Assembly (NCBI GenBank): GCA_019136325.1
Contig: JAGVUJ010000243.1
Location: 1-12,877, forward strand
Direction of reading: 5' to 3'
Source of the DNA: Deltaproteobacteria bacterium
Lineage (GTDB): Bacteria; Desulfobacterota; Syntrophia; Syntrophales; Smithellaceae
DNA: 12,877 nt
Positions 7,019 through 12,877 of the stretch are shown piece by piece (the stretch's first letter is position 1; each line of letters opens with the position of its first letter). The notes under the pieces are model-generated. The model had not been told where the DNA came from and did no database searches. It saw only the letters and a list, made by a program, of their open reading frames with translations. The translations under genes were made by a program, and so were the position numbers.

Positions 7019-8014
7019 ATGTTGGTATTGGGCATAGAGTCCTCATGCGATGAGACAGCGGCGGCAGTGGTTCACAACGGTAAAATATGCTCCAATGTCA
7101 TTGCGTCGCAGATCGAGATTCATTCGCCATTCGGAGGTGTTGTTCCGGAGATTGCCTCCCGTAAACATCTTGAAGTCATCCATCCGGTGATTCAACAGGC
7201 GTTACAGGATGCCGATGTTACTCTGCAGGAGATTGAAGGGATCGCCGTGACCTGCGGTCCCGGTCTGATCGGGTCTCTGTTAATCGGTTTGTCCACGGCC
7301 AAGGCGCTGTCTTTAGCGCTGGGTGTTCCCATGATCGGCGTCAATCATCTGGAAGGTCATATCGCCGCCGTATTTCTGGCCGATCATGTTCCGCAATTTC
7401 CTTTTATCGCCCTGGTTGTCTCCGGCGGTCATACCAGTGTATATCTGGTTAAAAATTTCCGTGATTTTCATTTAATCGGCCAGACGCGCGATGATGCCGC
7501 GGGTGAAGCGTTCGACAAGGCGGCTAAACTGCTTAATCTCGGTTATCCGGGAGGCGTGGTGATTGACAAAATGGCGAAACAGGGCAATCCCCGCGCAGTG
7601 GCTTTTCCCCGAGCCATGAAGGATTCCGCCGATTTCAGTTTCAGCGGTTTGAAAACCTCCCTCTTCACGATGTTGAAAAAACGGGGTCGCGATTTCAGCG
7701 CTGAAGAGTTACCCGATATCGTCGCCAGTTACCAGGAAGCGATTGTGGACACGCTGGTGGAAAAAACGGTCAAAGCGGCCGACGAAAACGGTATCTTAAG
7801 AATAGCGGTATGCGGCGGCGTTGCGGCGAACAGCAGACTTCGTGAAAAATTTGCCCGGGCGACAAACGAAAAAAAGATCGAACTCTTTGTTCCTCCCATG
7901 ATATTATGCACCGACAATGCGGCGATGATCGCCGCCATGGGCGAGGTGATGCTGAAAAACGGCATGAGCAGCGCACTGAATCTGAATGCGGTATCCCGCT
8001 GGCCATTATCCTGA
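7019..8014 (+). CDS. tsaD: tRNA N6-adenosine threonylcarbamoyltransferase TsaD
   Basis: TsaD (Gcp/YgjD/Kae1) moves the threonylcarbamoyl group from TC-AMP to A37 of ANN-decoding tRNAs, forming t6A with TsaB and TsaE in the cytosol. The 331 residues match the usual length. Visible marks are the N-terminal ASKHA phosphate loop GIESSCDETAAAVV, the metal ligands HLEGH (H110 and H114) with D299 in CTDNAAM, VSGGHTSVY (134-142), the ADFSFSGLKT segment (204-213) and GGVAANSRLR (266-275). An AGAGG ribosome site precedes the ATG at 7019. It diverges from nadB and is followed 23 bases later by rsmA, giving a two-gene translation-related operon. TsaB and TsaE must be encoded elsewhere. Confidence 0.97.
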   Translation: MLVLGIESSCDETAAAVVHNGKICSNVIASQIEIHSPFGGVVPEIASRKHLEVIHPVIQQALQDADVTLQEIEGIAVTCGPGLIGSLLIGLSTAKALSLALGVPMIGVNHLEGHIAAVFLADHVPQFPFIALVVSGGHTSVYLVKNFRDFHLIGQTRDDAAGEAFDKAAKLLNLGYPGGVVIDKMAKQGNPRAVAFPRAMKDSADFSFSGLKTSLFTMLKKRGRDFSAEELPDIVASYQEAIVDTLVEKTVKAADENGILRIAVCGGVAANSRLREKFARATNEKKIELFVPPMILCTDNAAMIAAMGEVMLKNGMSSALNLNAVSRWPLS

Positions 8015-8037
8015 ATCAAATTATTTCAAAGAAACAC

Positions 8038-8886
8038 ATGCAATCACCGAAAGATATTATCCGTCACTATTCAATAACGCCCAGAAAAAAGCTGGGGCAG
8101 TGTTTTCTCGTGGATGAGGCCATCATTCAAAGCATTGCGGCATTCGCGGATGCGCGGGAAAACGATGTGGTTGTGGAAATCGGAGCGGGTATCGGTGTTT
8201 TGACGGAACAACTGGCGCAGACCGGAGCCAGGGTCGTTGCCGTGGAACTGGATGAGGGTCTGGTCCGGGTGCTGACAGACCGGTTGTCGCAATATAAGAA
8301 CGTCGAAATTCATGCCGGCAATATATTGCATTTCGATTTCCGTTCGATTTTTCAGACGGAACACCGTCAGATTAAAATTGTCGGAAATATTCCATATAAT
8401 ATTTCCAGCCCGCTGTTGTTCCACCTGCTGTCGTTCCGGGATGCGATCAATTCTTTCGTGCTGATGATGCAGAAAGAACTGGTTGATCGTCTGACCGCAT
8501 TACCGGGGAATAAAACGTACGGCGTGCCCTCCGTGATTTTTCAGATGTTTACCGATATGGAAAGCGTGTTGCGTATTCCGGCATCCTGTTTTTATCCGCG
8601 TCCCAGGGTGGAATCGTCCGTCATCAAAGGCGCCTTTCATCATCAATCCCGGTATGCGCTGAAGGACGAGAATTATTTTATACGACTGGTGCGGGACGCG
8701 TTTGCTCAGCGACGGAAAATGCTGCTGAATAATCTGAAACACTCGCGATTGACGGAAGGCGTCGAGGAATCATGGTTAAGAGGTGTGTTGGAAAAAACCG
8801 GCATTGACGGTCAGCGCCGGGGAGAGACGCTTTCCCTGCGTGAATTTGCGGCTCTCAGTAATATGATGATGGAAGATAAAAAATAA
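8038..8886 (+). CDS. rsmA: 16S rRNA dimethyladenosine transferase RsmA (KsgA)
   Basis: RsmA dimethylates the two adjacent adenines in the 3' terminal hairpin of 16S rRNA, using S-adenosylmethionine, late in 30S assembly. The 282 residues fit the family. Visible motifs are the N-terminal GQCFLVD (20-26), SAM motif I EIGAGIG (47-53), the acidic VAVELD (67-72), GNILHFDF (94-101), catalytic NIPY (117-120), FYPRPRVESS (185-194) and AFAQRRKML (221-229). The family usually has Asn or His where this protein has Cys in GQxFL. The ATG at 8038 leaves a 23-base gap after tsaD. The ribosome site is weak (AAAGAAA), so translation may be coupled to tsaD. The frame is open further upstream inside tsaD, but that extension has no family match. 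Confidence 0.96.
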   Translation: MQSPKDIIRHYSITPRKKLGQCFLVDEAIIQSIAAFADARENDVVVEIGAGIGVLTEQLAQTGARVVAVELDEGLVRVLTDRLSQYKNVEIHAGNILHFDFRSIFQTEHRQIKIVGNIPYNISSPLLFHLLSFRDAINSFVLMMQKELVDRLTALPGNKTYGVPSVIFQMFTDMESVLRIPASCFYPRPRVESSVIKGAFHHQSRYALKDENYFIRLVRDAFAQRRKMLLNNLKHSRLTEGVEESWLRGVLEKTGIDGQRRGETLSLREFAALSNMMMEDKK

Positions 8887-8963
8887 TTCACGTATTGGGT
8901 TTGTGATGAGAGTGCGTGTTTGGTGTGTAAACGGTGAGAAAAATTATCCGGTGATGTTCAGCG

Positions 8964-9587
8964 TTACAGTGACAGCGGATTGTTATGGGCGTAAACGGTT
9001 AAATGGCCGTTGGTTGACGCTTTGATGCCCTGTGTATAAATGCGGCCCAGCGACTGGGTGCCGGAAAGATCGGGAGAGTCGCTCAGCTTTAACACCATGC
9101 CGAAACCTATCTGGGCATCAAGAGTTTGCTGCCTCATTAAGACTTCCAACTTGCATTGCGACAGAATGTTGGGATCCGTGGTGGAAACAACTTCCAGCAC
9201 CATGGAACCGCCCTGGTTAACGACGCCGCCAACGATATAAGCTTCGTCATATCCGAAATAACCGACTTGATTATAACCGGCCGCGCCGGGATGCTTTTGA
9301 GGATTTGTCGTGGACGATCCGTCGAAAAATCCGGGGGCATTGTCGGGATGAGGATTCCGGATTCCGTGATCAGGATCCCAGTAATTCCACCCATCCGTCG
9401 ATATATTCTTCAGATTCTGACTTTCAACAATGAAGTTGCCGATACGGACTGAAATCGCGCCAACCTGTCCGCAGATGCCATCGAGTTCACTGTCTGAAAT
9501 GGCGGACGTTACAGCAAAAGATTGAACCGGGAAAATACAACATGCGAGAATTGAAAGGATTACTATGAATTTAATAATTCTTTTCAT
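8964..9587 (-). CDS. Secreted protein of unknown function
   Basis: I do not recognise this 207-residue protein with confidence. It begins with a clear Sec signal peptide (MKRIIK, then a hydrophobic core, likely cut after QSFA near residue 25). The Cys pair at 16-17 could hint at a lipobox, but the long hydrophobic stretch after it argues against a lipoprotein. The mature part opens with SDSELDGICGQ, an ELxxxxGQ pattern that resembles the N-terminus of some secreted proteobacterial proteins (DUF6160/FilA-like, from memory and uncertain). A Trp/Pro/Gly/Asn-rich middle (about 66-112) is followed by beta-rich, glycine-spaced segments. There are two Cys in the mature part (39 and 145), which could pair. 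The ATG at 9587 matches the signal peptide; the ribosome site AGGG is weak. The gene converges on rsmA and diverges from miaB. Confidence 0.7.
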   Translation of the reverse strand: MKRIIKFIVILSILACCIFPVQSFAVTSAISDSELDGICGQVGAISVRIGNFIVESQNLKNISTDGWNYWDPDHGIRNPHPDNAPGFFDGSSTTNPQKHPGAAGYNQVGYFGYDEAYIVGGVVNQGGSMVLEVVSTTDPNILSQCKLEVLMRQQTLDAQIGFGMVLKLSDSPDLSGTQSLGRIYTQGIKASTNGHLTVYAHNNPLSL

Positions 9588-9594
9588 GGTTGCC

Positions 9595-9623
9595 CTGTTA
9601 CCATAAGTGTTTAGCAATGTCAA
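9595..9623 (-). promoter_or_regulatory. Possible promoter of the secreted protein gene, very close to its start codon
   Basis: On the minus strand a consensus TTGACA (9618-9623), a 17-base spacer and TAACAG (9595-9600) are seen. Transcription would begin near 9588, beside the ATG at 9587, which would give a leaderless or almost leaderless mRNA. The -10 is weak, and other A/T-rich sequence upstream could hold the true promoter. Confidence 0.3.
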
Positions 9624-9758
9624 TAATTTTCTTAGTTTAATTTAAATTATATTCAATGAGAGCGATTTGGAAAAGACCATACATGAAGCCGAATCGAATG
9701 TAAAGAATTATTTTTAAGTATGTTTTGATTAATTATCGGAATACATACAGGAAAAGCA

Positions 9759-9790
9759 TTGACTAATTTATATTGAAATAATAATGATAT
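9759..9790 (+). promoter_or_regulatory. Possible miaB promoter in A/T-rich gap
   Basis: TTGACT (9759-9764) is followed by A/T-rich sequence with several TAATAA/ATAATG-like -10 choices at 14-17 base spacing (9779-9786). The whole 9588-9814 gap is strongly A/T-rich and holds no other gene I can support; one weak inverted repeat, GTATGT/ACATAC, lies at 9718-9748. Confidence 0.35.
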
Positions 9791-9814
9791 TTTTTTGCAT
9801 GGGTGAGTGGCGCA

Positions 9815-11161
9815 ATGAAAAATAAACATCTTTATATTCAAACATTTGGCTGCCAGATGAATGTTCACGATTCGGAACAGATCGTCGCGTTACTTTCCGG
9901 GTCGGGATATCGCCGGACGGATAATGTGAAACTGGCGGATTTGATTATTCTGAACACCTGCTCGATCAGGGAAAAGGCGGCTCAAAAGGTTTACAGTCAG
10001 TTGGGGAGAATAAAACCCCTGAAAGACCGGAATCCGGAGTTGATCATCGGCGTGGTCGGATGTCTGGCTCAGCATCTGGGAACGAAATTTCACAGAAGGC
10101 TGGATTATCTCGATTTTGTTGCAGGAACGCATAACATTCATCTGATACCGGACATGATCGAGGCCATCCATAAGAAAAGGCGTAAAATCACGGAAATCGA
10201 TTTTCATGAAATGCCGGGCTCCATGAACATTTTCGCGCCGCCCGACAAGGGTCAGCTCAGTGCGTTTGTGACCATCATGCAGGGGTGCAATAATTTTTGT
10301 GCGTATTGTGTTGTCCCCTACCTGCGGGGCCGGGAAATCAGCCGGCCCGTGGATGAAATTATCAGCGAAATTAAAAAGCTCGCTGACGCCGGCATCAAGG
10401 AGGTGACGCTCCTCGGACAAAACGTTAACTCGTACGGGAAAAATCTTCCCGACGGATCAGGCTTTACGTCGTTGATTAAAAAAATAGAGGAGATTGATGA
10501 TATTCGCAGGATCAGATTTACGACATCTCATCCGCGGGATCTTTCGGAAGACCTGATGAATTGCTTTGCCACGGAGAAAAAGCTTTGCGCGCATATTCAT
10601 TTGCCGGTTCAGTCCGGGTCCAATCATGTTCTGAGGCTAATGAACAGAGGATATACGGTGGAAGAATATATGAAAAAGATAGATTATCTGCGCGGTGTAA
10701 ATCCCCGGATGAGCATCACGTCGGACCTCATTGTGGGGTTTCCCGGAGAAACTGAAAAAGATTACCAAGAAACAATTGACATGATGAGAAAAATCAGGTT
10801 TGATTCAACTTTCTCATTCAAGTATTCGGAACGGGAGGGAACCGCGGCGCAAAAATTGAAAGACAAGGTTGCGGAAGATGAAAAATTGAGACGCCTGGAA
10901 GAACTCCAAAAACTCCAGAACCAACATATGCTGGAAAGAAATACGGAAATGGTGGACAGTGTACAGGAGATTCTCGTTGAGGGAAGAAGCAAAAATTCCG
11001 ATCATGATTTGACGGGAAGAACAAGCTCCTGGAAAATTGTGAATTTCAGGTGTGAACAGGATTTAACGGGCAGGATGGCCATGGTTAAAATTACGAAAGC
11101 GCATTTGCATTCCCTGAGAGGCGCAATCGAAAAAGACGAGGAGAGCATCCGTGTTGATTGA
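9815..11161 (+). CDS. miaB: tRNA-2-methylthio-N6-dimethylallyladenosine synthase MiaB
   Basis: MiaB adds the 2-methylthio group to i6A37 of tRNAs that read UNN codons. It is a radical-SAM enzyme with two [4Fe-4S] clusters. From the ATG at 9815 it has 448 residues. The N-terminal MTTase domain holds cluster ligands C13 (TFGCQMN), C49 (NTCSIR) and C83 (VGCLAQ). The radical-SAM motif QGCNNFCAYC gives C158, C162 and C165. The C-terminal TRAM domain (about 382-448) includes ILVEGRSK and LTGRTSSWKIVNF, which marks MiaB rather than RimO or MtaB. A GTG four codons upstream (9803) is a possible alternative start. The stop overlaps the next gene by 11 bases, so the two are translationally linked. Confidence 0.97.
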   Translation: MKNKHLYIQTFGCQMNVHDSEQIVALLSGSGYRRTDNVKLADLIILNTCSIREKAAQKVYSQLGRIKPLKDRNPELIIGVVGCLAQHLGTKFHRRLDYLDFVAGTHNIHLIPDMIEAIHKKRRKITEIDFHEMPGSMNIFAPPDKGQLSAFVTIMQGCNNFCAYCVVPYLRGREISRPVDEIISEIKKLADAGIKEVTLLGQNVNSYGKNLPDGSGFTSLIKKIEEIDDIRRIRFTTSHPRDLSEDLMNCFATEKKLCAHIHLPVQSGSNHVLRLMNRGYTVEEYMKKIDYLRGVNPRMSITSDLIVGFPGETEKDYQETIDMMRKIRFDSTFSFKYSEREGTAAQKLKDKVAEDEKLRRLEELQKLQNQHMLERNTEMVDSVQEILVEGRSKNSDHDLTGRTSSWKIVNFRCEQDLTGRMAMVKITKAHLHSLRGAIEKDEESIRVD

Positions 11162-11651
11162 GATGAAGGTTCTGGGATTGACGATTGATCCTGTGACCAA
11201 TACACCGATCGTTATTTTAAAGGATATGGACAACAACAAGGCGATTCCGATCTGGATCGGTTTGTTCGAGGCGAGCGCCATTGCCACGGAGATGAAAAAA
11301 ATTGTCTTTCCACGCCCGCTGACCCACGATTTATTCGTTGAGTTTCTGCGGTTGTTCAATATTACGGTGAGCAGGATTGAAATTATCGACATCCGCAACA
11401 ATACTTTTTTTGCCAATATTTATTTGGTCAAAGACGGGTTGGATTATACGATTGACGCGCGTCCCAGCGACGCGATTGCCATCGCCCTGAGAGCGGATGC
11501 GCCGATCTTTGTGGAGGATGCCGTCATTGAAAAATCGCGCGATGTAGATTTCGGCGTGAAGCTTAATGACTTGGATAAACTGAAAGAGGACAAAATCAAG
11601 GAGTTTCTGGAGAATCTTTCCGCCGAGGATTTCGGCAAATATAAAATGTAA
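11151..11651 (+). CDS. Bifunctional nuclease family (DUF151) protein
   Basis: This 166-residue protein belongs to the bifunctional nuclease / DUF151 family. Marks are MKVLGLTIDPVTNTPIVIL at the N-terminus, IPIWIGLFEASAIA (residues about 33-46), RPLTHDL (55-61) and the highly conserved DARPSDAIAIALRADAPIFV (about 102-121). Plant members have been reported to act on DNA and RNA; in bacteria the role is unsettled, so nuclease activity here is only a family expectation. An acidic, Lys-rich C-terminal tail (about 140-166) follows the domain. The GTG start at 11151 has GAGGAG 7 bases upstream. A TTG one codon later is a near-equal choice. The gene starts within miaB, in a different frame. Confidence 0.9.
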   Translation: MLIEMKVLGLTIDPVTNTPIVILKDMDNNKAIPIWIGLFEASAIATEMKKIVFPRPLTHDLFVEFLRLFNITVSRIEIIDIRNNTFFANIYLVKDGLDYTIDARPSDAIAIALRADAPIFVEDAVIEKSRDVDFGVKLNDLDKLKEDKIKEFLENLSAEDFGKYKM

Positions 11652-11658
11652 TGAGTCC

Positions 11659-11690
11659 CAAATTTCAGAAGCGAAGCGCACTGAAATTTG
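11659..11690 (+). repeat. Hairpin repeat copy 1 with GCGAAGC tip
   Basis: Perfect 10-bp arms, CAAATTTCAG (11659-11668) and CTGAAATTTG (11681-11690), enclose 12 bases that include GCGAAGC (11671-11677). It begins 8 bases after the DUF151 stop. No T-run follows, so it is not a classical terminator for this operon; it could protect the mRNA end or form a cruciform. Confidence 0.75.
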
Positions 11691-11699
11691 CAAGACGAA

Positions 11700-11729
11700 T
11701 TATCCCCGAAGCGCAGCGGAGTGGGATAA
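11700..11729 (+). repeat. Hairpin repeat copy 2 with GCGCAGC tip
   Basis: Arms TTATCCC (11700-11706) and GGGATAA (11723-11729) enclose 16 bases with GCGCAGC (11711-11717). It shares the 14-mer CCCGAAGCGCAGCG (11705-11718) with copies 3 and 4 but has a different stem. Confidence 0.7.
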
Positions 11730-11734
11730 GTGAG

Positions 11735-11767
11735 GCCCGAAGCGCAGCGAACGGGGATTCGGGACAA
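11735..11767 (+). repeat. Tandem 33-bp repeat unit, copy 3 of the hairpin family
   Basis: CCCGAA (11736-11741) can pair with TTCGGG (11758-11763) around GCGCAGC (11742-11748). The next unit is a direct tandem copy with 31 of 33 bases identical. An alternative hairpin pairs TTCGGG (11758-11763) with CCCGAA of the next unit (11769-11774) across 5 bases. Confidence 0.75.
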
Positions 11768-11800
11768 GCCCGAAGCGCAGCGAATGGGGATTTGGGACAA
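11768..11800 (+). repeat. Tandem 33-bp repeat unit, copy 4 of the hairpin family
   Basis: This unit differs from the previous one at two positions, both C to T in a CpG context. The arms CCCGAA (11769-11774) and TTTGGG (11791-11796) still pair with one G-U. The tip motif GCGCAGC is at 11775-11781. A short separate inverted repeat, GTCAT-N5-ATGAC (11812-11826), lies between this unit and xerC. Confidence 0.75.
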
Positions 11801-11843
11801 GCGTGATAAGTGTCATGTCTGATGACGAACGGGGGTCAATCGT

Positions 11844-12758
11844 ATGGGAAACATGATTCAGGCTTTTCAGACATATCTGGACGTGGAAAAAAATGTTTCC
11901 GATCATACAAAAATAGCTTATATTGCCGACATTCGGGAATTTGCCCGGTATCTGGCGGATAACAATTTCGTGAAAAATCAGGAAGAGATCGCCGGCGTCA
12001 AACCGGAAATTCTCAGGCAGTACCTGAGCGCGCTGTATAAAAAGAATGTAAAGAAAGTTACGGTGAACCGTAAAATATCGTCACTCAGGGCATTTTATAA
12101 ATATCTTTCACGGACGGGAAAGATTCATGTCAATCCCGCGGAAATGATTCAGTCGCTGAAAACGGAAAAGTACATTCCCACGTTCCTTTCCGTGGATGAA
12201 ATGTTTGAGCTTTTGAAAAATCAAAATGATCAGTCGGTCCTCGGATTGCGCGACCGGGCGATGCTGGAAGTATTTTATTCCTGCGGGTTGCGACTGAGCG
12301 AACTGGCCGGATTGAATTTGCCGGATATCGATTTCAGTCAGAAGCTTGTAAAGGTCAGGGGAAAGGGGCGAAAGGAAAGAATCGTTCCGGTCGGAGAGCC
12401 GGCCTTAAAGGCCGTCGGCGCATACCTGGACAAGGCCGGAGCGATCAGAAAAGAGAATCATAAAGATGTTTTTAAAGCGCCTTTATTTTTAAATTCGCGC
12501 GGTGAAAGGATTACCACACGAAGCATAGCGAGGATAGTGAACGGAGCGACATTAAAGAGCGGAATCGGCCGCAAAATCAGTCCGCATGCATTACGGCACA
12601 GTTTTGCCACGCATCTTTTGAATGCGGGAGCCGATTTACGTTCCATTCAGGAAATGCTGGGGCACGAAAGCCTTTCCACGACGCAGAAGTACACGGCGGT
12701 CAATATCAACCGGCTGATGGAAATTTACGACAAAGCGCATCCCCGCACTAAAAAGTAA
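11844..12758 (+). CDS. xerC: Tyrosine recombinase, XerC type
   Basis: The 304-residue length is typical of XerC/XerD, which resolve chromosome dimers at dif sites during division. The N-terminal SAM-like core-binding domain covers about residues 1-95. The catalytic domain shows the full tyrosine recombinase set: R150 (GLRLSELAG), K174 (RGKGRKERIVPV), H248 and R251 (HALRH), H274 (LGHESLSTT) and nucleophile Y283 (QKYTAV). The intact catalytic set and housekeeping surroundings suggest the chromosomal Xer enzyme rather than a phage integrase; XerC versus XerD is not certain from sequence alone. The start is ATG 11844 behind GGGGG, or ATG 11853. It is 192 bp from the DUF151 gene, with a repeat cluster between them, and more of the same repeats follow its stop. 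Confidence 0.93.
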   Translation: MGNMIQAFQTYLDVEKNVSDHTKIAYIADIREFARYLADNNFVKNQEEIAGVKPEILRQYLSALYKKNVKKVTVNRKISSLRAFYKYLSRTGKIHVNPAEMIQSLKTEKYIPTFLSVDEMFELLKNQNDQSVLGLRDRAMLEVFYSCGLRLSELAGLNLPDIDFSQKLVKVRGKGRKERIVPVGEPALKAVGAYLDKAGAIRKENHKDVFKAPLFLNSRGERITTRSIARIVNGATLKSGIGRKISPHALRHSFATHLLNAGADLRSIQEMLGHESLSTTQKYTAVNINRLMEIYDKAHPRTKK

Positions 12759-12763
12759 ATGAG

Positions 12764-12806
12764 ACTTGGCTTTTTTCAAGGCGAAGCCGCAGAGAAAAGG
12801 CTTAGT
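12764..12806 (+). repeat. Hairpin repeat copy 5 with GCGAAGC tip
   Basis: Imperfect arms around GCGAAGC (12781-12787) pair ACT..GGCTTTTT (12764-12775) with AAAAGGCTTAGT (12795-12806), with wobbles and one mismatch. Alternative short stems exist: GGCTT (12768-12772) with AAGCC (12784-12788), or that AAGCC with GGCTT (12799-12803). It starts 5 bases after the xerC stop. Confidence 0.55.
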
Positions 12807-12813
12807 CGAATTT

Positions 12814-12843
12814 ATCCCGTTCACGCGAAGCGAGAATCGGGAT
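12814..12843 (+). repeat. Hairpin repeat copy 6 with GCGAAGC tip
   Basis: ATCCCG (12814-12819) pairs with CGGGAT (12838-12843). TTC (12820-12822) pairs with GAA (12834-12836), leaving a one-base bulge. The tip holds GCGAAGC (12825-12831). The stem bases resemble the ATCCC/GGGAT flanks of copies 2-4. Confidence 0.7.
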
Positions 12844-12860
12844 CTGATAAAAACAAAGGC

Positions 12861-12877
12861 ACTTGGCTTTTTTCAAG
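12861..12877 (+). repeat. Second copy of a 17-bp direct repeat, cut by window edge
   Basis: ACTTGGCTTTTTTCAAG is identical to 12764-12780, 97 bp upstream. In the first copy GCGAAGC follows at once, so another family member probably begins here and continues beyond the window. Confidence 0.7.

Noticed and set aside
7906..8037. N-terminal extension of RsmA reaching into tsaD
   Set aside because: The added residues are out-of-frame tsaD sequence and extend past the normal RsmA start; the ATG at 8038 gives the usual length.
9799..9825. 8-codon upstream open frame overlapping the miaB start
   Set aside because: It starts ATGGGTGAG and stops with TAA inside miaB, but lacks a ribosome site and has no codon pattern that would suggest a leader peptide.
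11659..11690. Intrinsic terminator after the DUF151 gene
   Set aside because: The stem is A/T-rich and is not followed by a T-run on the plus strand.
11700..11800. CRISPR array
   Set aside because: The units abut in tandem with no unique spacers of constant length, and no cas genes are near; they are hairpin repeats.
11652..12877. dif or phage attachment site next to the recombinase
   Set aside because: I found no 28-bp site with XerC/XerD-like half-sites, and the repeats do not look like dif. No phage or integrative-element genes are present.

Overview
The window is ordinary chromosomal DNA of a Gram-negative bacterium. It carries eleven protein genes (one cut by the left edge) and one tRNA gene, packed with short intergenic gaps. 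The mix suggests a deltaproteobacterium / Desulfobacterota, possibly a Syntrophales-like anaerobe. The basis is protein style (a PAS sensor next to a PilZ protein, a periplasmic FG-GAP protein with a TolB-like head, a bifunctional-nuclease-family protein between miaB and xerC) and roughly balanced base composition. This placement is inferred from remembered gene styles, not from a search.

Left part (1-3841, all minus strand). A PilZ-domain protein (predicted c-di-GMP receptor) is followed by the start of a multi-PAS sensor that runs off the left edge; together they look like one signalling operon. Upstream lie a tRNA-Met(CAT) gene with a good promoter of its own, an exported FG-GAP/VCBS repeat protein, and a seven-helix TrhA/hemolysin III membrane protein.

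Middle part (4004-8886). purB (purine synthesis, plus strand) converges on nadB (NAD synthesis, minus strand). nadB diverges from a tsaD-rsmA pair, which acts in tRNA t6A formation and 16S rRNA dimethylation. The predicted nadB and tsaD promoters share -10 bases.

Right part (8964-12877). A secreted protein of unknown function (minus strand) diverges from miaB. miaB overlaps a bifunctional-nuclease (DUF151) gene, which is followed by a XerC-type tyrosine recombinase. Four genes (tsaD, rsmA, miaB and the tRNA) therefore concern translation or RNA modification.

The part that simple gene calling does not explain is the DNA on both sides of xerC (11652-11843 and 12759-12877). It holds six hairpin-like repeats, all in the same orientation. 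Their stems differ, but every one carries the motif GCGNAGC in its tip. That motif is known to form an exceptionally stable three-base-loop DNA mini-hairpin. Three copies are in tandem (about 31-33 bp period), and a 17-bp direct repeat at 12764 and again at 12861 suggests the array continues beyond the window. This repeat family is the best candidate for something undescribed; I see no new multi-gene defence or mobile system here.
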